Assembly (NCBI GenBank): GCA_964398215.1
Contig: CAYNNP010000176.1
Coordinates: 1-14,026, forward strand
Source: CAYNNP01 sp964398215
GTDB taxonomy: Bacteria; Planctomycetota; Planctomycetia; Pirellulales; Pirellulaceae
Length of the DNA: 14,026 bases
Reading direction: 5' to 3'
Within the stretch, counting starts at the first letter, position 1, and every line of letters starts with the position of its first letter. A program made the translations under genes and the position numbers. The notes under the pieces were generated by a model, which was given only the letters and a program-made list of their open reading frames with translations, did no database searches and was not told the DNA's origin. Shown piece by piece: positions 8,501 through 14,026 of the stretch.

Positions 8501-8616
8501 ACTCCAGTCGCTCTGGCGCCTCGGAAACCGGGCCAGTCCGTGGGTTCTGCGCCGCTCGATGGGCTTGCCAGTGCAATCCCTAGCGTACACGTGAACAGAA
8601 AAACAATGGGCCTCAT
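5557..8616 (-). CDS. Secreted PQQ-type propeller / sulfatase / VHL-like fusion
   Basis: A three-part exported protein. Signal peptide about 1-23 (SSGA, then EPTDWP). Residues 25-448 form a PQQ-like (BamB-type) beta-propeller opening with DWPGFRG, with repeated blades such as LDLKDGSEVWRR and YDLATGEEHWRI; no PQQ-dehydrogenase catalytic motif is evident, so binding or scaffolding is likelier than redox chemistry. A Pro/Lys/Thr linker (about 449-465) leads to a sulfatase (466-930) of the iduronate-2-sulfatase type: D475 and D476, formylglycine site CNPSR with C514, HGKIYH (563-568), RPH with H664, SDHGWKLGEH (768-777) and K782. All core residues are present, so it should be active after formylglycine maturation. 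Residues 945-1019 are beta-rich and resemble the VHL beta domain (KPGKQVSINARIGGVFVVES, 979-998). Its ATG overlaps the FG-GAP stop as ATGA. Substrate unknown, probably a sulfated glycan. Confidence 0.93.
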   Translation of the reverse strand: MRPIVFLFTCTLGIALASPSSGAEPTDWPGFRGARATGVASGFATATKWDATDPNDKSILWKAPVPGLGHSCPTVVGNRIFVATAVALDKPATLVTGKNGGTKAADDNGEQEWLVLCYDKQSGKELWRQTAHRGTPKATRHAKASHANTTVTVAGDNVVAFFGSEGLYCYDLDGKQKWKRDLGVVNISKYGIGWGYASSPAVFDDRIVLVCDDPKNAYVIALDLKDGSEVWRRSREKDCERSWGTPLIHDLGDKPQVVVNGWPWIVAYDLATGEEHWRIEGGGDNPIPSPFIANDTIYVTNSHGGKSPIIALKPTASGNLSDLEDPESAGLLWRSERGGSYMSTPVVAGDYIYLGNTNGVLRCFHARTGEQIYEKRLASGAYLVASLVAANDKIYCTAEDGTVYVVKAGPDFEILSTNQLGKSCLATPAISAGVIYFRIADSLLAIGPNSTAPKPETTGANKAKTKPNVLFIAVDDLRTSIGSYGDTIAVTPNFDRLAAQSIQFNRAYCQVAVCNPSRASLMTGLKPDTLGVWTLPIHFREAKPDAVTLPQWLRNFGYTAVSHGKIYHNPTPDPQSWSEPIRSSPRLPYPYPDGTRELVKAAQARLPKNDWRKNNLRNPSTASPDLPDDQLLDGARTEMCLQDIERLGKKSQPFFLGMGFIRPHLAFVAPKKYWDLYDPAKLPVLKDQQTPDGAPQYSMHNNSELSHYVDLIDMPSPWDKRVVSESDARRLMHGYYACVSYVDAQIGRLLDKLEEEGLDQNTIIVMWSDHGWKLGEHRGWGKMTNYEIDARVPMMISVPQMDNGGQATESLVELLDLYPTLCDLCGVEKPDFAEGKSLLPILKDTSAKVRDSAVSQYYRRHQQKELMGYSLRTDRYRYVEWRDFSSGSVEAQELYDHQVDGSESKNLMNDTAPEVVKDLASRLSVSHPAKKLMMTPAIHSSPTAGRFPAKLSFQNQRDTSIIVYPITPVGRRGRGAEVKPGKQVSINARIGGVFVVESRDGKTHEIHSPSWPFKPVVIQ

Positions 8617-8627
8617 TGAGCTGCCTT
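8613..8627 (-). promoter_or_regulatory. ATGA stop/start overlap with internal ribosome site
   Basis: The TGA of the FG-GAP gene (8613-8615) and the ATG of the PQQ-sulfatase gene (8614-8616) share the bases ATGA. On the minus strand an AAGG (8624-8627) lies seven bases before that ATG, inside the last codons of the FG-GAP gene. This is the classical arrangement for translational coupling and fixes the ATG choice. Confidence 0.8.
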
Positions 8628-9776
8628 GATAGGAGGTAGATTTAGATAGATGCGATTCATTTGGTCGGAATTTGCGACCACAATATCTTCAAAGCCATCA
8701 GCGTTCACGTCGCCAGTACACAATCCGTAGGTTGTTCCCTGTGGCAGTCCAAACGCAACCTGAGAAAACTTGGCACCGTTGTCATGGTTCAATAGAACAG
8801 TATTCAATTCGCCACGATTCCCGGCCACGATATCCGTAAGCCCATCTTTGTTGAAGTCGGCAACAGCAACACAGTACGTTGCTCCATTCGTTCGGCCAAC
8901 GGACAAAGTTCGTTTTACACCACCATTCCCATCGCCAAAGAAAATGATATTGGCCTGACCGATGTTGCCAACGACCCAATCAAGATGCTTGTCGTCGTCA
9001 AAGTGTGCAACCGCGACCGCACGACTGGAGGATTTTGTGTCTCCAAAACTTGACCTTACAAAGCCTCCCGAACCGTTGTTCAGCAAGATCGCGTTTGGCT
9101 GTGCATCGCGATTGGCCAAAATCAAATCTTGCTGGCCATCATGATTCAAGTCAGCAACTGCGACATCGATCGTCGAATCACGCTGTGTCCCAAAAGTCTC
9201 TGACTTGTCAAAGTTTGCTTTGCCATCGTTGAAGTAGATCAGGTTAGGCCGTCCGCGGCAGGTCGTCAGTAGATCAATGTGCCCATCACCATTGATGTCG
9301 GCCGTCGTAAGGCTGCGAACGCTGGATGGTTTTCCAAAACTTGTGTGCTGTTTGTATTTGCCGTGCCCATCGTTCAGAAAGACCAAGCAGCCAGCGTTAT
9401 CGTTGCCAACTGCGATGTCCAAGTCGCCATCGCCGTCCAGGTCGGCTAGTTCGCAAGCGTAGCTGGTTCTGGAATCGGTTCCCAGTGGACGCAGCACATT
9501 GAATCTAGCAGCACCCTGATTCAAGAACAGCAGATTCTGTTGAGGCCAATGTCGTCCATTGGCAACGACCAAGTCGACGTCGCCGTCCGCATCGATGTCA
9601 CCAGCGCGAACAGATGCCGACAAATTCATTTGAGTGCCCAGCGAAAGTCGACTTGATGATGCGAATCGGCGATCCTGCGCCTGGCAATTGGCGACGAAAA
9701 AACCGATACATGCGATTGCAAATATGGGTGCGATGTAGTTTACAGAGATTGGTTTCATTAAGACGATCGGGTTCAT
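8613..9776 (-). CDS. Secreted seven-bladed FG-GAP/VCBS repeat protein
   Basis: An exported beta-propeller of the integrin-alpha type, likely a binding or scaffold protein with no catalytic motif. Signal peptide to about residue 33 (ending CQA, then QDRR). Seven calcium-loop motifs of the form DxDxDGxxD start at residues 60, 112, 160, 209, 258, 307 and 356, a regular 48-52-residue period that predicts seven blades; for example DLDGDGDLD (112-120) and DINGDGHID (160-168). The fifth, HFDDDKHLD (258-266), has lost the first Asp and the Gly, so that blade may not bind calcium. ATG at 9776 gives the longest form; ATG at 9758 (residue 7, MKPISV) gives a more typical signal peptide, and neither has a Shine-Dalgarno. 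It follows the unknown membrane gene by 14 bases and overlaps the PQQ-sulfatase gene, so it probably works with that enzyme. Confidence 0.92.
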   Translation of the reverse strand: MNPIVLMKPISVNYIAPIFAIACIGFFVANCQAQDRRFASSSRLSLGTQMNLSASVRAGDIDADGDVDLVVANGRHWPQQNLLFLNQGAARFNVLRPLGTDSRTSYACELADLDGDGDLDIAVGNDNAGCLVFLNDGHGKYKQHTSFGKPSSVRSLTTADINGDGHIDLLTTCRGRPNLIYFNDGKANFDKSETFGTQRDSTIDVAVADLNHDGQQDLILANRDAQPNAILLNNGSGGFVRSSFGDTKSSSRAVAVAHFDDDKHLDWVVGNIGQANIIFFGDGNGGVKRTLSVGRTNGATYCVAVADFNKDGLTDIVAGNRGELNTVLLNHDNGAKFSQVAFGLPQGTTYGLCTGDVNADGFEDIVVANSDQMNRIYLNLPPIKAAQ

Positions 9777-9790
9777 GGTTGGTCGAATGA

Positions 9791-11170
9791 TTATTCGCTA
9801 CCGCTTAGTCGCCAAACAGTTTGCGCGTTCGTTATTGCTTCGCCTACTGGCGGTTCTTCTGGCAATTTTACCTGTCCGTCGTTACGATCGAAGCCCCAGA
9901 TGATCGCTTCGTTGTCCTGAATGCGGTAGCCGAATGCAGGATGATCTAGAGGTGCAAGATTTTTTGCTACAACACCTACCGCTGACAGGTCGTCCAGGGT
10001 ACTTGGCCAGACGTTTTCTTGCGAACGAAAACGCTGTACAGCAATCGCGATCTTTGCAAGTCGCACGTGCTCGCACCAATTCAGCAAAAGGTCGCTTCCT
10101 ATAAAAAATCCACCGTACGAACTCCGCAGGTTCTCGGGGCCCATTGTCGCAAGAACTCGCTCAGCGTCTATCTGCAATGCGTATTCCCGTGATAGCTGAC
10201 TACTCAAGTCACGATGATCTTGTAAATCACTGCCATCAATCTGGACAACCTGCTCCATCCATTGCAGGTACCCCAACGGATCTTTCTTCAGCATGGCAAC
10301 GCCGACTGGATACCGATCAGAGTCAGGCCCCAAGCAAACGGCGATCGCAAAAACACGTTCGGCGCGCATCGCGTCACGCAGATTCGATTGCAGATCTTTG
10401 AACTCTGGCATGCCATCATCGATTTGCTTCAGTTGCTGGTCGGTCAATGGGTTGGCCGCCAATGATCGTTGAAGCATCCGTCTTGCCATCGTGTCCACAG
10501 TATTGCGAATACAGAAAGCATACAGGTACTCCGATCGCAAACTACGCTGCAACCCTTGAGCTGCCCGAATGCAACGAAACTGTTCCTCGCTGTCCCGTCG
10601 CTTGAGTGCCAACGCATGCCGAATCACAAGCAGCCTTCCCATCAGCGGAATCAACTGGCTGTTACCCACGCTTTCTGATTCGACACTGAAATCGATCGCG
10701 CGATATACCGGTTTTGTATCTGATTCAAGTTCCAGTATCGCAAACAACATGAGCCGATCAATGAAATCGGAATACTCGCTGTCAAACTCGTCTACTTTCG
10801 ATTGATCTGGCCAAGCTTGCTGAGAGTCAATTCCATCGTACAGATTCCGAATTAACTGTTGGCCTTCCCGACTCCCATTCAAATCGTGAACCAACTCGGA
10901 CCACGTTTCGCTATGCGCCTCGGAAGTACGCTGCCGGTAATACTGCTGAAGGCCTTCAAGGTCGGTCAGTTCGCCTTTTTGCCGAAGAGCTTCGACCTGC
11001 AGGGCGACACGTTTACGAACAATGATCTGTCCGCCAAAGAACCAGCCCACAAGCCCACCAAAAACCAAAATTGGAATCACCGATAGCATCGCCGCCGTGA
11101 AGCCGAATGCTCTCCACGTACGGCGTGCAACCAAGCTTCTGTCGACTTCGGGCGTGTTACTGCGGCTCAA
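9791..11170 (-). CDS. Single-pass membrane protein of unknown function
   Basis: I do not recognise a named family. Seen: a short basic cytoplasmic N-terminus, one membrane helix (about 22-46), then a large, mostly helical, charged domain predicted to face the periplasm. Near the C-terminus is a module (370-426) with LAKIAIAVQRF, then WPSTLDDL (388-395), then APLDHPAFGYR. Modules like 'A..RF....WP.TLDDL.......PLDP..G..Y' recur in planctomycete hypothetical proteins and resemble the C-terminal part of some pseudopilin-like proteins, but the rest is not a pilin. Start is TTG at 11170: an in-frame TGA lies two codons upstream, and AGGA sits ten bases before the TTG. Starting at Met28 would cut into the membrane helix. 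First of three tightly spaced genes with the FG-GAP and PQQ-sulfatase genes, so it may anchor or help export them; that is inference. Confidence 0.75.
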   Translation of the reverse strand: MSRSNTPEVDRSLVARRTWRAFGFTAAMLSVIPILVFGGLVGWFFGGQIIVRKRVALQVEALRQKGELTDLEGLQQYYRQRTSEAHSETWSELVHDLNGSREGQQLIRNLYDGIDSQQAWPDQSKVDEFDSEYSDFIDRLMLFAILELESDTKPVYRAIDFSVESESVGNSQLIPLMGRLLVIRHALALKRRDSEEQFRCIRAAQGLQRSLRSEYLYAFCIRNTVDTMARRMLQRSLAANPLTDQQLKQIDDGMPEFKDLQSNLRDAMRAERVFAIAVCLGPDSDRYPVGVAMLKKDPLGYLQWMEQVVQIDGSDLQDHRDLSSQLSREYALQIDAERVLATMGPENLRSSYGGFFIGSDLLLNWCEHVRLAKIAIAVQRFRSQENVWPSTLDDLSAVGVVAKNLAPLDHPAFGYRIQDNEAIIWGFDRNDGQVKLPEEPPVGEAITNAQTVWRLSGSE

Positions 11171-11180
11171 ATTTCAAAAT

Positions 11181-11184
11181 TCCT
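11181..11184 (-). promoter_or_regulatory. Ribosome binding site supporting a TTG start
   Basis: The minus strand reads AGGA here, ten bases before the TTG start of the unknown membrane protein. With the in-frame TGA just upstream, it decides in favour of TTG at 11170. Confidence 0.45.
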
Positions 11185-11203
11185 GTACAGCATTGTCTTG
11201 GGA

Positions 11204-11905
11204 TTAGATCAACAGTTTAGCAGCAACCACAGCAGCCGCTGTTTCGATCCGCAAAATGCGCGGGCCAAGCGACACTTTTCCGAATCCCGATTGCACCGCC
11301 ATTTCGACTTCTTCGTCAGACCATCCGCCTTCGGGACCGACCGCGAAAACAATCCGTTTGCCTGGCGAATTACGGTGGTTTATTTCCATGGCAGATCCAT
11401 CCGGATGCGCAATGCAGCATTCTTGATCGGGGAACCCGGTAGCAAAAAACACATCTGCTTTCACCGGAGGATTGACCACCATCAACGTATTTCGCCCCGA
11501 CTGCTTGCAAGCTTCGATAACACCACGCTCAAGTTTACGGAGCAACCCGTCTCCCGGCGGTCGCTGTGTCCGGGCAGCCAGCAGTGGTGTCAAAGTCATG
11601 ACGCCTAGCTCCGTCAATCGCTCGATCATTTCCCTGGCACGATCAGGCTTTGGCAGCGCGACGCCAAGATGCAGATTCAAGTTACTTTCGCGGTCAACCG
11701 ATTGTGCTGGGTCCGCTGTGCAAACCAACTTCTTGCGCGAAACTTCAATCACAGTTGCCGACGCCTGACTTCCATCGCCATCAAATAGCTCGATGGAATC
11801 AGAAACCGCCAAACGCATCACGCGAGCATGCTGAGCTTCGCTTTCGGGCAATTCGATCAATCCGCCGACTGATGGCAAGCCTGGGCAATAGTATCGTCGG
11901 GTCAT
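11204..11905 (-). CDS. rsmE: 16S rRNA (uracil-1498-N3)-methyltransferase RsmE
   Basis: RsmE is a SPOUT-fold, SAM-dependent enzyme that methylates N3 of U1498 in helix 44 of 16S rRNA, in the assembled 30S subunit. Seen: an N-terminal PUA-like domain (1-70, with HARVMRL at 26-32 and ELFDGDG at 39-45) and a C-terminal knotted domain with ERLTELGV (95-102), EACKQSGR (131-138), the SAM-loop VGPEGGWSDEE (189-199) and LGPRILRIETA (213-223). Length 233 is normal and every signature is intact. ATG at 11905 matches the usual N-terminus (RRYYCP); no Shine-Dalgarno is seen. The antiporter gene lies 113 bases upstream behind a possible terminator. The unknown membrane gene starts 33 bases downstream of its stop, so rsmE may lead the downstream operon. 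Confidence 0.95.
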   Translation of the reverse strand: MTRRYYCPGLPSVGGLIELPESEAQHARVMRLAVSDSIELFDGDGSQASATVIEVSRKKLVCTADPAQSVDRESNLNLHLGVALPKPDRAREMIERLTELGVMTLTPLLAARTQRPPGDGLLRKLERGVIEACKQSGRNTLMVVNPPVKADVFFATGFPDQECCIAHPDGSAMEINHRNSPGKRIVFAVGPEGGWSDEEVEMAVQSGFGKVSLGPRILRIETAAAVVAAKLLI

Positions 11906-11958
11906 TTTAGAAATTGAAAGAGACTAGCACGGCGAAGGCGAACTTTACAAACGAGATT

Positions 11959-11996
11959 AAAATTCCCGGCGACGCCCGCGTTCGCGCAAACTCGCC
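11959..11996 (-). terminator. Candidate terminator after the antiporter gene
   Basis: Read on the minus strand, GGCGA (11992-11996) pairs with TCGCC (11968-11972) around a GC-rich loop that can itself fold. GGG and then AATTTT (11959-11964) follow. It lies 22 bases past the antiporter stop and before rsmE. The stem is short and the T-run is only four bases. Confidence 0.3.
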
Positions 11997-12018
11997 AGCG
12001 GCAGACTTGTTACGACTG

Positions 12019-13788
12019 CTATTCCTTGTGCTCGCTGTACTGCTCGATCACGTCCTCTAGGAAGTAGTTCATGTCTTCCGCTTCGTCGGCGTGGATCACG
12101 TCGTAGGCGTGAGCGGCACTGCGAGCATGATAGAGCTGTTCGCGTAGATTAACATCTCGTGTGATCGCGCGAGCAAAGGCTGCCAAGACTTCCAAATGAC
12201 GATTGCGTTCGTTGACCGGTGTGACCAGCAGCAATATAGCGTGAATCGGACGATCATCCGGCGTGTCGATATCGATTCCCGCAGAACTGATCCCCAAGAC
12301 TCCTTTCACCTCATCACCTTGCTCGATCACCGCGTGCGGAATCATCAAGCCTTCGCCAAAGCAGGTCGTTTCCGTATCGTGACGCTTCAAAACTCGCTCG
12401 ATGAATTCGTCCCGCGGAATGTCGATCTCTGAAGTCGCATACAACTGCGAAGTCAACTTGCGGACAACTTCTTCGGCCGAATCGGCAGACATTCCTGTGA
12501 CGATTCTGTGCTCTTGCAAGAAATCCAATAGCCGTGGGCGATCCTTGTGATCTTCGCCAGCCTTCTGCAAACAGAGCCTTGTCGCACTTGGACCAATCAG
12601 CTGATTGATCGCCAGCGCGGACAGGCCAACCGTCGTGACGATTTCGCTGTACGCCGCCAGTCCCTCAGCCTGTTGAACAAGCAGGATCAGACCAACTGCC
12701 ACGCCACCATGCGGCAGCAATGACAACCCCATGAAATTACGTACTTTTTGTGGAGCGCCCGCAAGACTCATTGCAGTGTATGCGCTGAGCGATTTTCCGA
12801 TCACACGAGCAATGAAGTAGACCGCAACCAAACCGGCTGCCTCAGGAACTTTTGTAAAGTCCAGCTTCATGCCTGCGAACGTAAAGAACAATGCAAACAG
12901 CACGCCACCGATCGCGTGCAAATAGGCCTCCGACGAACGCACAATGTCGTGGCGCAAATTCGTCAATGCGATCCCAGCGAATGTGCATGCCAAGATGCCG
13001 CCGGATGTTCCGTAGCCTGCTGCAGCACCCCATGAACCCAAAATCACAGCGACCATCGTGGGTCCAAGAAACGCAGGGCTGACAATCACCCGAATCAAAA
13101 GCAACGCGATCGCAACACAGCCAAACCCGATCGCCAGAGTGACTCCAAACTGGATGCCAACGCTGGTCAGTGAATCAACCCAGTTCGTGTCCTTAGCAAG
13201 AAACGATGAAACAAAAACAAAAACGCCAACCGCGACCATGTCGATCAGGCCGACTGCCGCGACAAGTGTTCGTGTTAAGATCCCTCTGGCCCTAGCCTCT
13301 TGGATGACCAAAACGGTTGTTCCAGGTGCGCCTGCAATCGCGATCGCCGCCAGCAAAAGTGCTGCCTTGGGGTCCAAAGGACTGACCAACGGCGCGATGA
13401 ACAGCATGATCAAGCCCACAACAAACGGCGTGATCAACGCTTCGGTCAGCATGATGAAACCGATCCGTTTCTGCGTGTTGCGAAGATTCGCAATGTACAG
13501 TGTCGCGCCAACCGTAAACGCGATGTAACCCAACACCAAGTAGTTGAACGAATCAAAGTTTCCCAGTTGATTCTTGGCGCCGCCCAACCCAGGCATTTCC
13601 GCGTTCAATCCAGGCAACTTCAGTTGCCGCAGTAAAATACCAGTCGCAATCCATCCGGTTACTTTCGGCAATCGAATACGGGCGAATAGCTCGCCGCCAA
13701 CGATTCCACAAATCAACACCGTCGCCATATTGAGAAGCGGGGCGTCAAGTGTGATTTCACATAGGAGACTTGCGAACATGATGGGCAA
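12019..13788 (-). CDS. Cation/proton antiporter with C-terminal PTS EIIA domain
   Basis: A membrane transporter fused to a regulatory domain. Residues 15-405 are a CPA-type (Na+ or K+)/H+ exchanger with about 12-13 hydrophobic segments and the motif IAGAPGTTVLVIQEARARG (151-169). D183 is the likely ion-site aspartate, preceded by Ile rather than the Asn or Asp common in this superfamily. K332 (RVIGKSLS) may be the conserved basic residue. Residues 418-570 form a fructose/nitrogen-type PTS EIIA domain: FGEGLMIPH with H485 as the phosphorylatable histidine, and HLEVLAAFA with H531 as the second conserved one. Both are intact, so phosphorylation state may control transport. No HPr or EI gene lies in the window. 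The longest form starts at TTG 13788 with GGA five bases upstream; ATG 13779 (residue 4) is equally plausible. Likely monocistronic, with rsmE 113 bases downstream. Ion specificity cannot be told. Confidence 0.9.
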   Translation of the reverse strand: MPIMFASLLCEITLDAPLLNMATVLICGIVGGELFARIRLPKVTGWIATGILLRQLKLPGLNAEMPGLGGAKNQLGNFDSFNYLVLGYIAFTVGATLYIANLRNTQKRIGFIMLTEALITPFVVGLIMLFIAPLVSPLDPKAALLLAAIAIAGAPGTTVLVIQEARARGILTRTLVAAVGLIDMVAVGVFVFVSSFLAKDTNWVDSLTSVGIQFGVTLAIGFGCVAIALLLIRVIVSPAFLGPTMVAVILGSWGAAAGYGTSGGILACTFAGIALTNLRHDIVRSSEAYLHAIGGVLFALFFTFAGMKLDFTKVPEAAGLVAVYFIARVIGKSLSAYTAMSLAGAPQKVRNFMGLSLLPHGGVAVGLILLVQQAEGLAAYSEIVTTVGLSALAINQLIGPSATRLCLQKAGEDHKDRPRLLDFLQEHRIVTGMSADSAEEVVRKLTSQLYATSEIDIPRDEFIERVLKRHDTETTCFGEGLMIPHAVIEQGDEVKGVLGISSAGIDIDTPDDRPIHAILLLVTPVNERNRHLEVLAAFARAITRDVNLREQLYHARSAAHAYDVIHADEAEDMNYFLEDVIEQYSEHKE

Positions 13789-14026
13789 CGATTCCAGGCG
13801 CTAATGAATTTGCATGAAAATACATGCGTCTAATTAGCGAACATCTTAGAGTGGGTAACTACACGATGAAATAGAGCATTGCAACAATCAGAACCACATC
13901 GCAAAATTTCACAAAGCAGCCACACGATCTGGCATTCTGGCCAATCCTCGCTGAGGCATTTTGGAGTTGCCCTCTTTGGGTAGGCCGGACCGAGCAAACG
14001 CTGCAATTGCCGGAACTTCGGACGCA
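13789..14026. other. Right edge, upstream region of the antiporter gene
   Basis: No gene is supported in these 238 bases, which should hold the antiporter promoter. An inverted repeat, GCATG (13812-13816) and CATGC (13823-13827) around AAAATA, lies 24 bases before the TTG start, and an eight-base palindrome CTAATTAG sits at 13830-13837. A small hairpin with stem AATCCTC / GAGG(c)ATT (13943-13960) followed by TT could be a terminator for a gene beyond the window. No promoter fits the consensus well. Confidence 0.4.
13812..13827. promoter_or_regulatory. Inverted repeat upstream of the antiporter gene
   Basis: GCATG, six A/T bases, CATGC: a short perfect dyad in the expected leader or promoter of the antiporter gene, next to the palindrome CTAATTAG. 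It could be an operator for a dimeric regulator. The arms are only five bases, so chance cannot be excluded. Confidence 0.3.

Noticed and set aside
8631..8674. Perfect AGGAGGT followed by ATG at 8650 on the plus strand
   Set aside because: The frame closes after about 26 codons, lies antisense to the FG-GAP gene, and the motif is just the complement of its Leu-Pro-Pro codons.
11198..11608. 136-codon plus-strand frame
   Set aside because: It is antisense to rsmE, whose signatures are complete, and no independent support exists.
13058..13528. 156-codon plus-strand frame
   Set aside because: It is antisense to the antiporter membrane segments. The Thr/Ala/Ile-rich translation is a shadow of those codons.
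1..14026. tRNA, rRNA, CRISPR, insertion-sequence or prophage content
   Set aside because: No cloverleaf-like segment, regularly spaced repeats, transposase motifs or terminal inverted repeats were seen in the gaps, and the coding space is filled by the nine genes.

Overview
The window looks like a chromosomal segment from a planctomycete of the Pirellulaceae (Rhodopirellula-like). This is inferred from gene content, not from a marker gene. Two exported sulfatases, a PQQ-type beta-propeller opening with the DWPGFRG motif typical of planctomycetes, an FG-GAP repeat protein, a 'WPxTLDDL' hypothetical protein, moderate GC and weak Shine-Dalgarno signals all point that way. Nine protein genes are supported. 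I see no tRNA, rRNA, CRISPR array, insertion sequence or phage gene.

Left part (1-5539). hflX (ribosome-associated GTPase) reads leftwards. It diverges from a membrane-anchored DUF218 (YdcF/ElyC-like) gene across a 253-base gap, which holds a striking 50-base nested palindrome. After a 274-base non-coding gap with four tandem heptamers comes a 649-residue exported protein: a complete sulfatase fused to a complete methionine-R-sulfoxide reductase (MsrB). A small, divergent pyroglutamyl-peptidase I gene follows on the same strand.

Right part (5557-13788). All genes here read leftwards. In transcription order they are: a cation/proton antiporter with a C-terminal PTS EIIA domain; rsmE (16S rRNA m3U1498 methyltransferase); a single-pass membrane protein of unknown function; a secreted seven-bladed FG-GAP propeller; and a 1019-residue secreted protein. 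The last joins a PQQ-like propeller, an iduronate-2-sulfatase-type sulfatase and a small beta-rich C-terminal domain resembling the VHL beta domain. The last three genes are tightly packed (14-base gap, then an ATGA stop/start overlap) and look like an operon. rsmE sits 33 bases upstream of them and may be co-transcribed.

Working together. The two sulfatases probably act outside the cytoplasm on sulfated polysaccharides, a common planctomycete lifestyle. The FG-GAP and PQQ propellers may supply binding or scaffolding surfaces. The MsrB fusion suggests oxidative repair coupled to one sulfatase. hflX and rsmE are ribosome housekeeping genes. The most unusual items are the sulfatase-MsrB fusion, the propeller-sulfatase-VHL-like fusion with its coupled FG-GAP partner, and the nested palindrome between hflX and the DUF218 gene.
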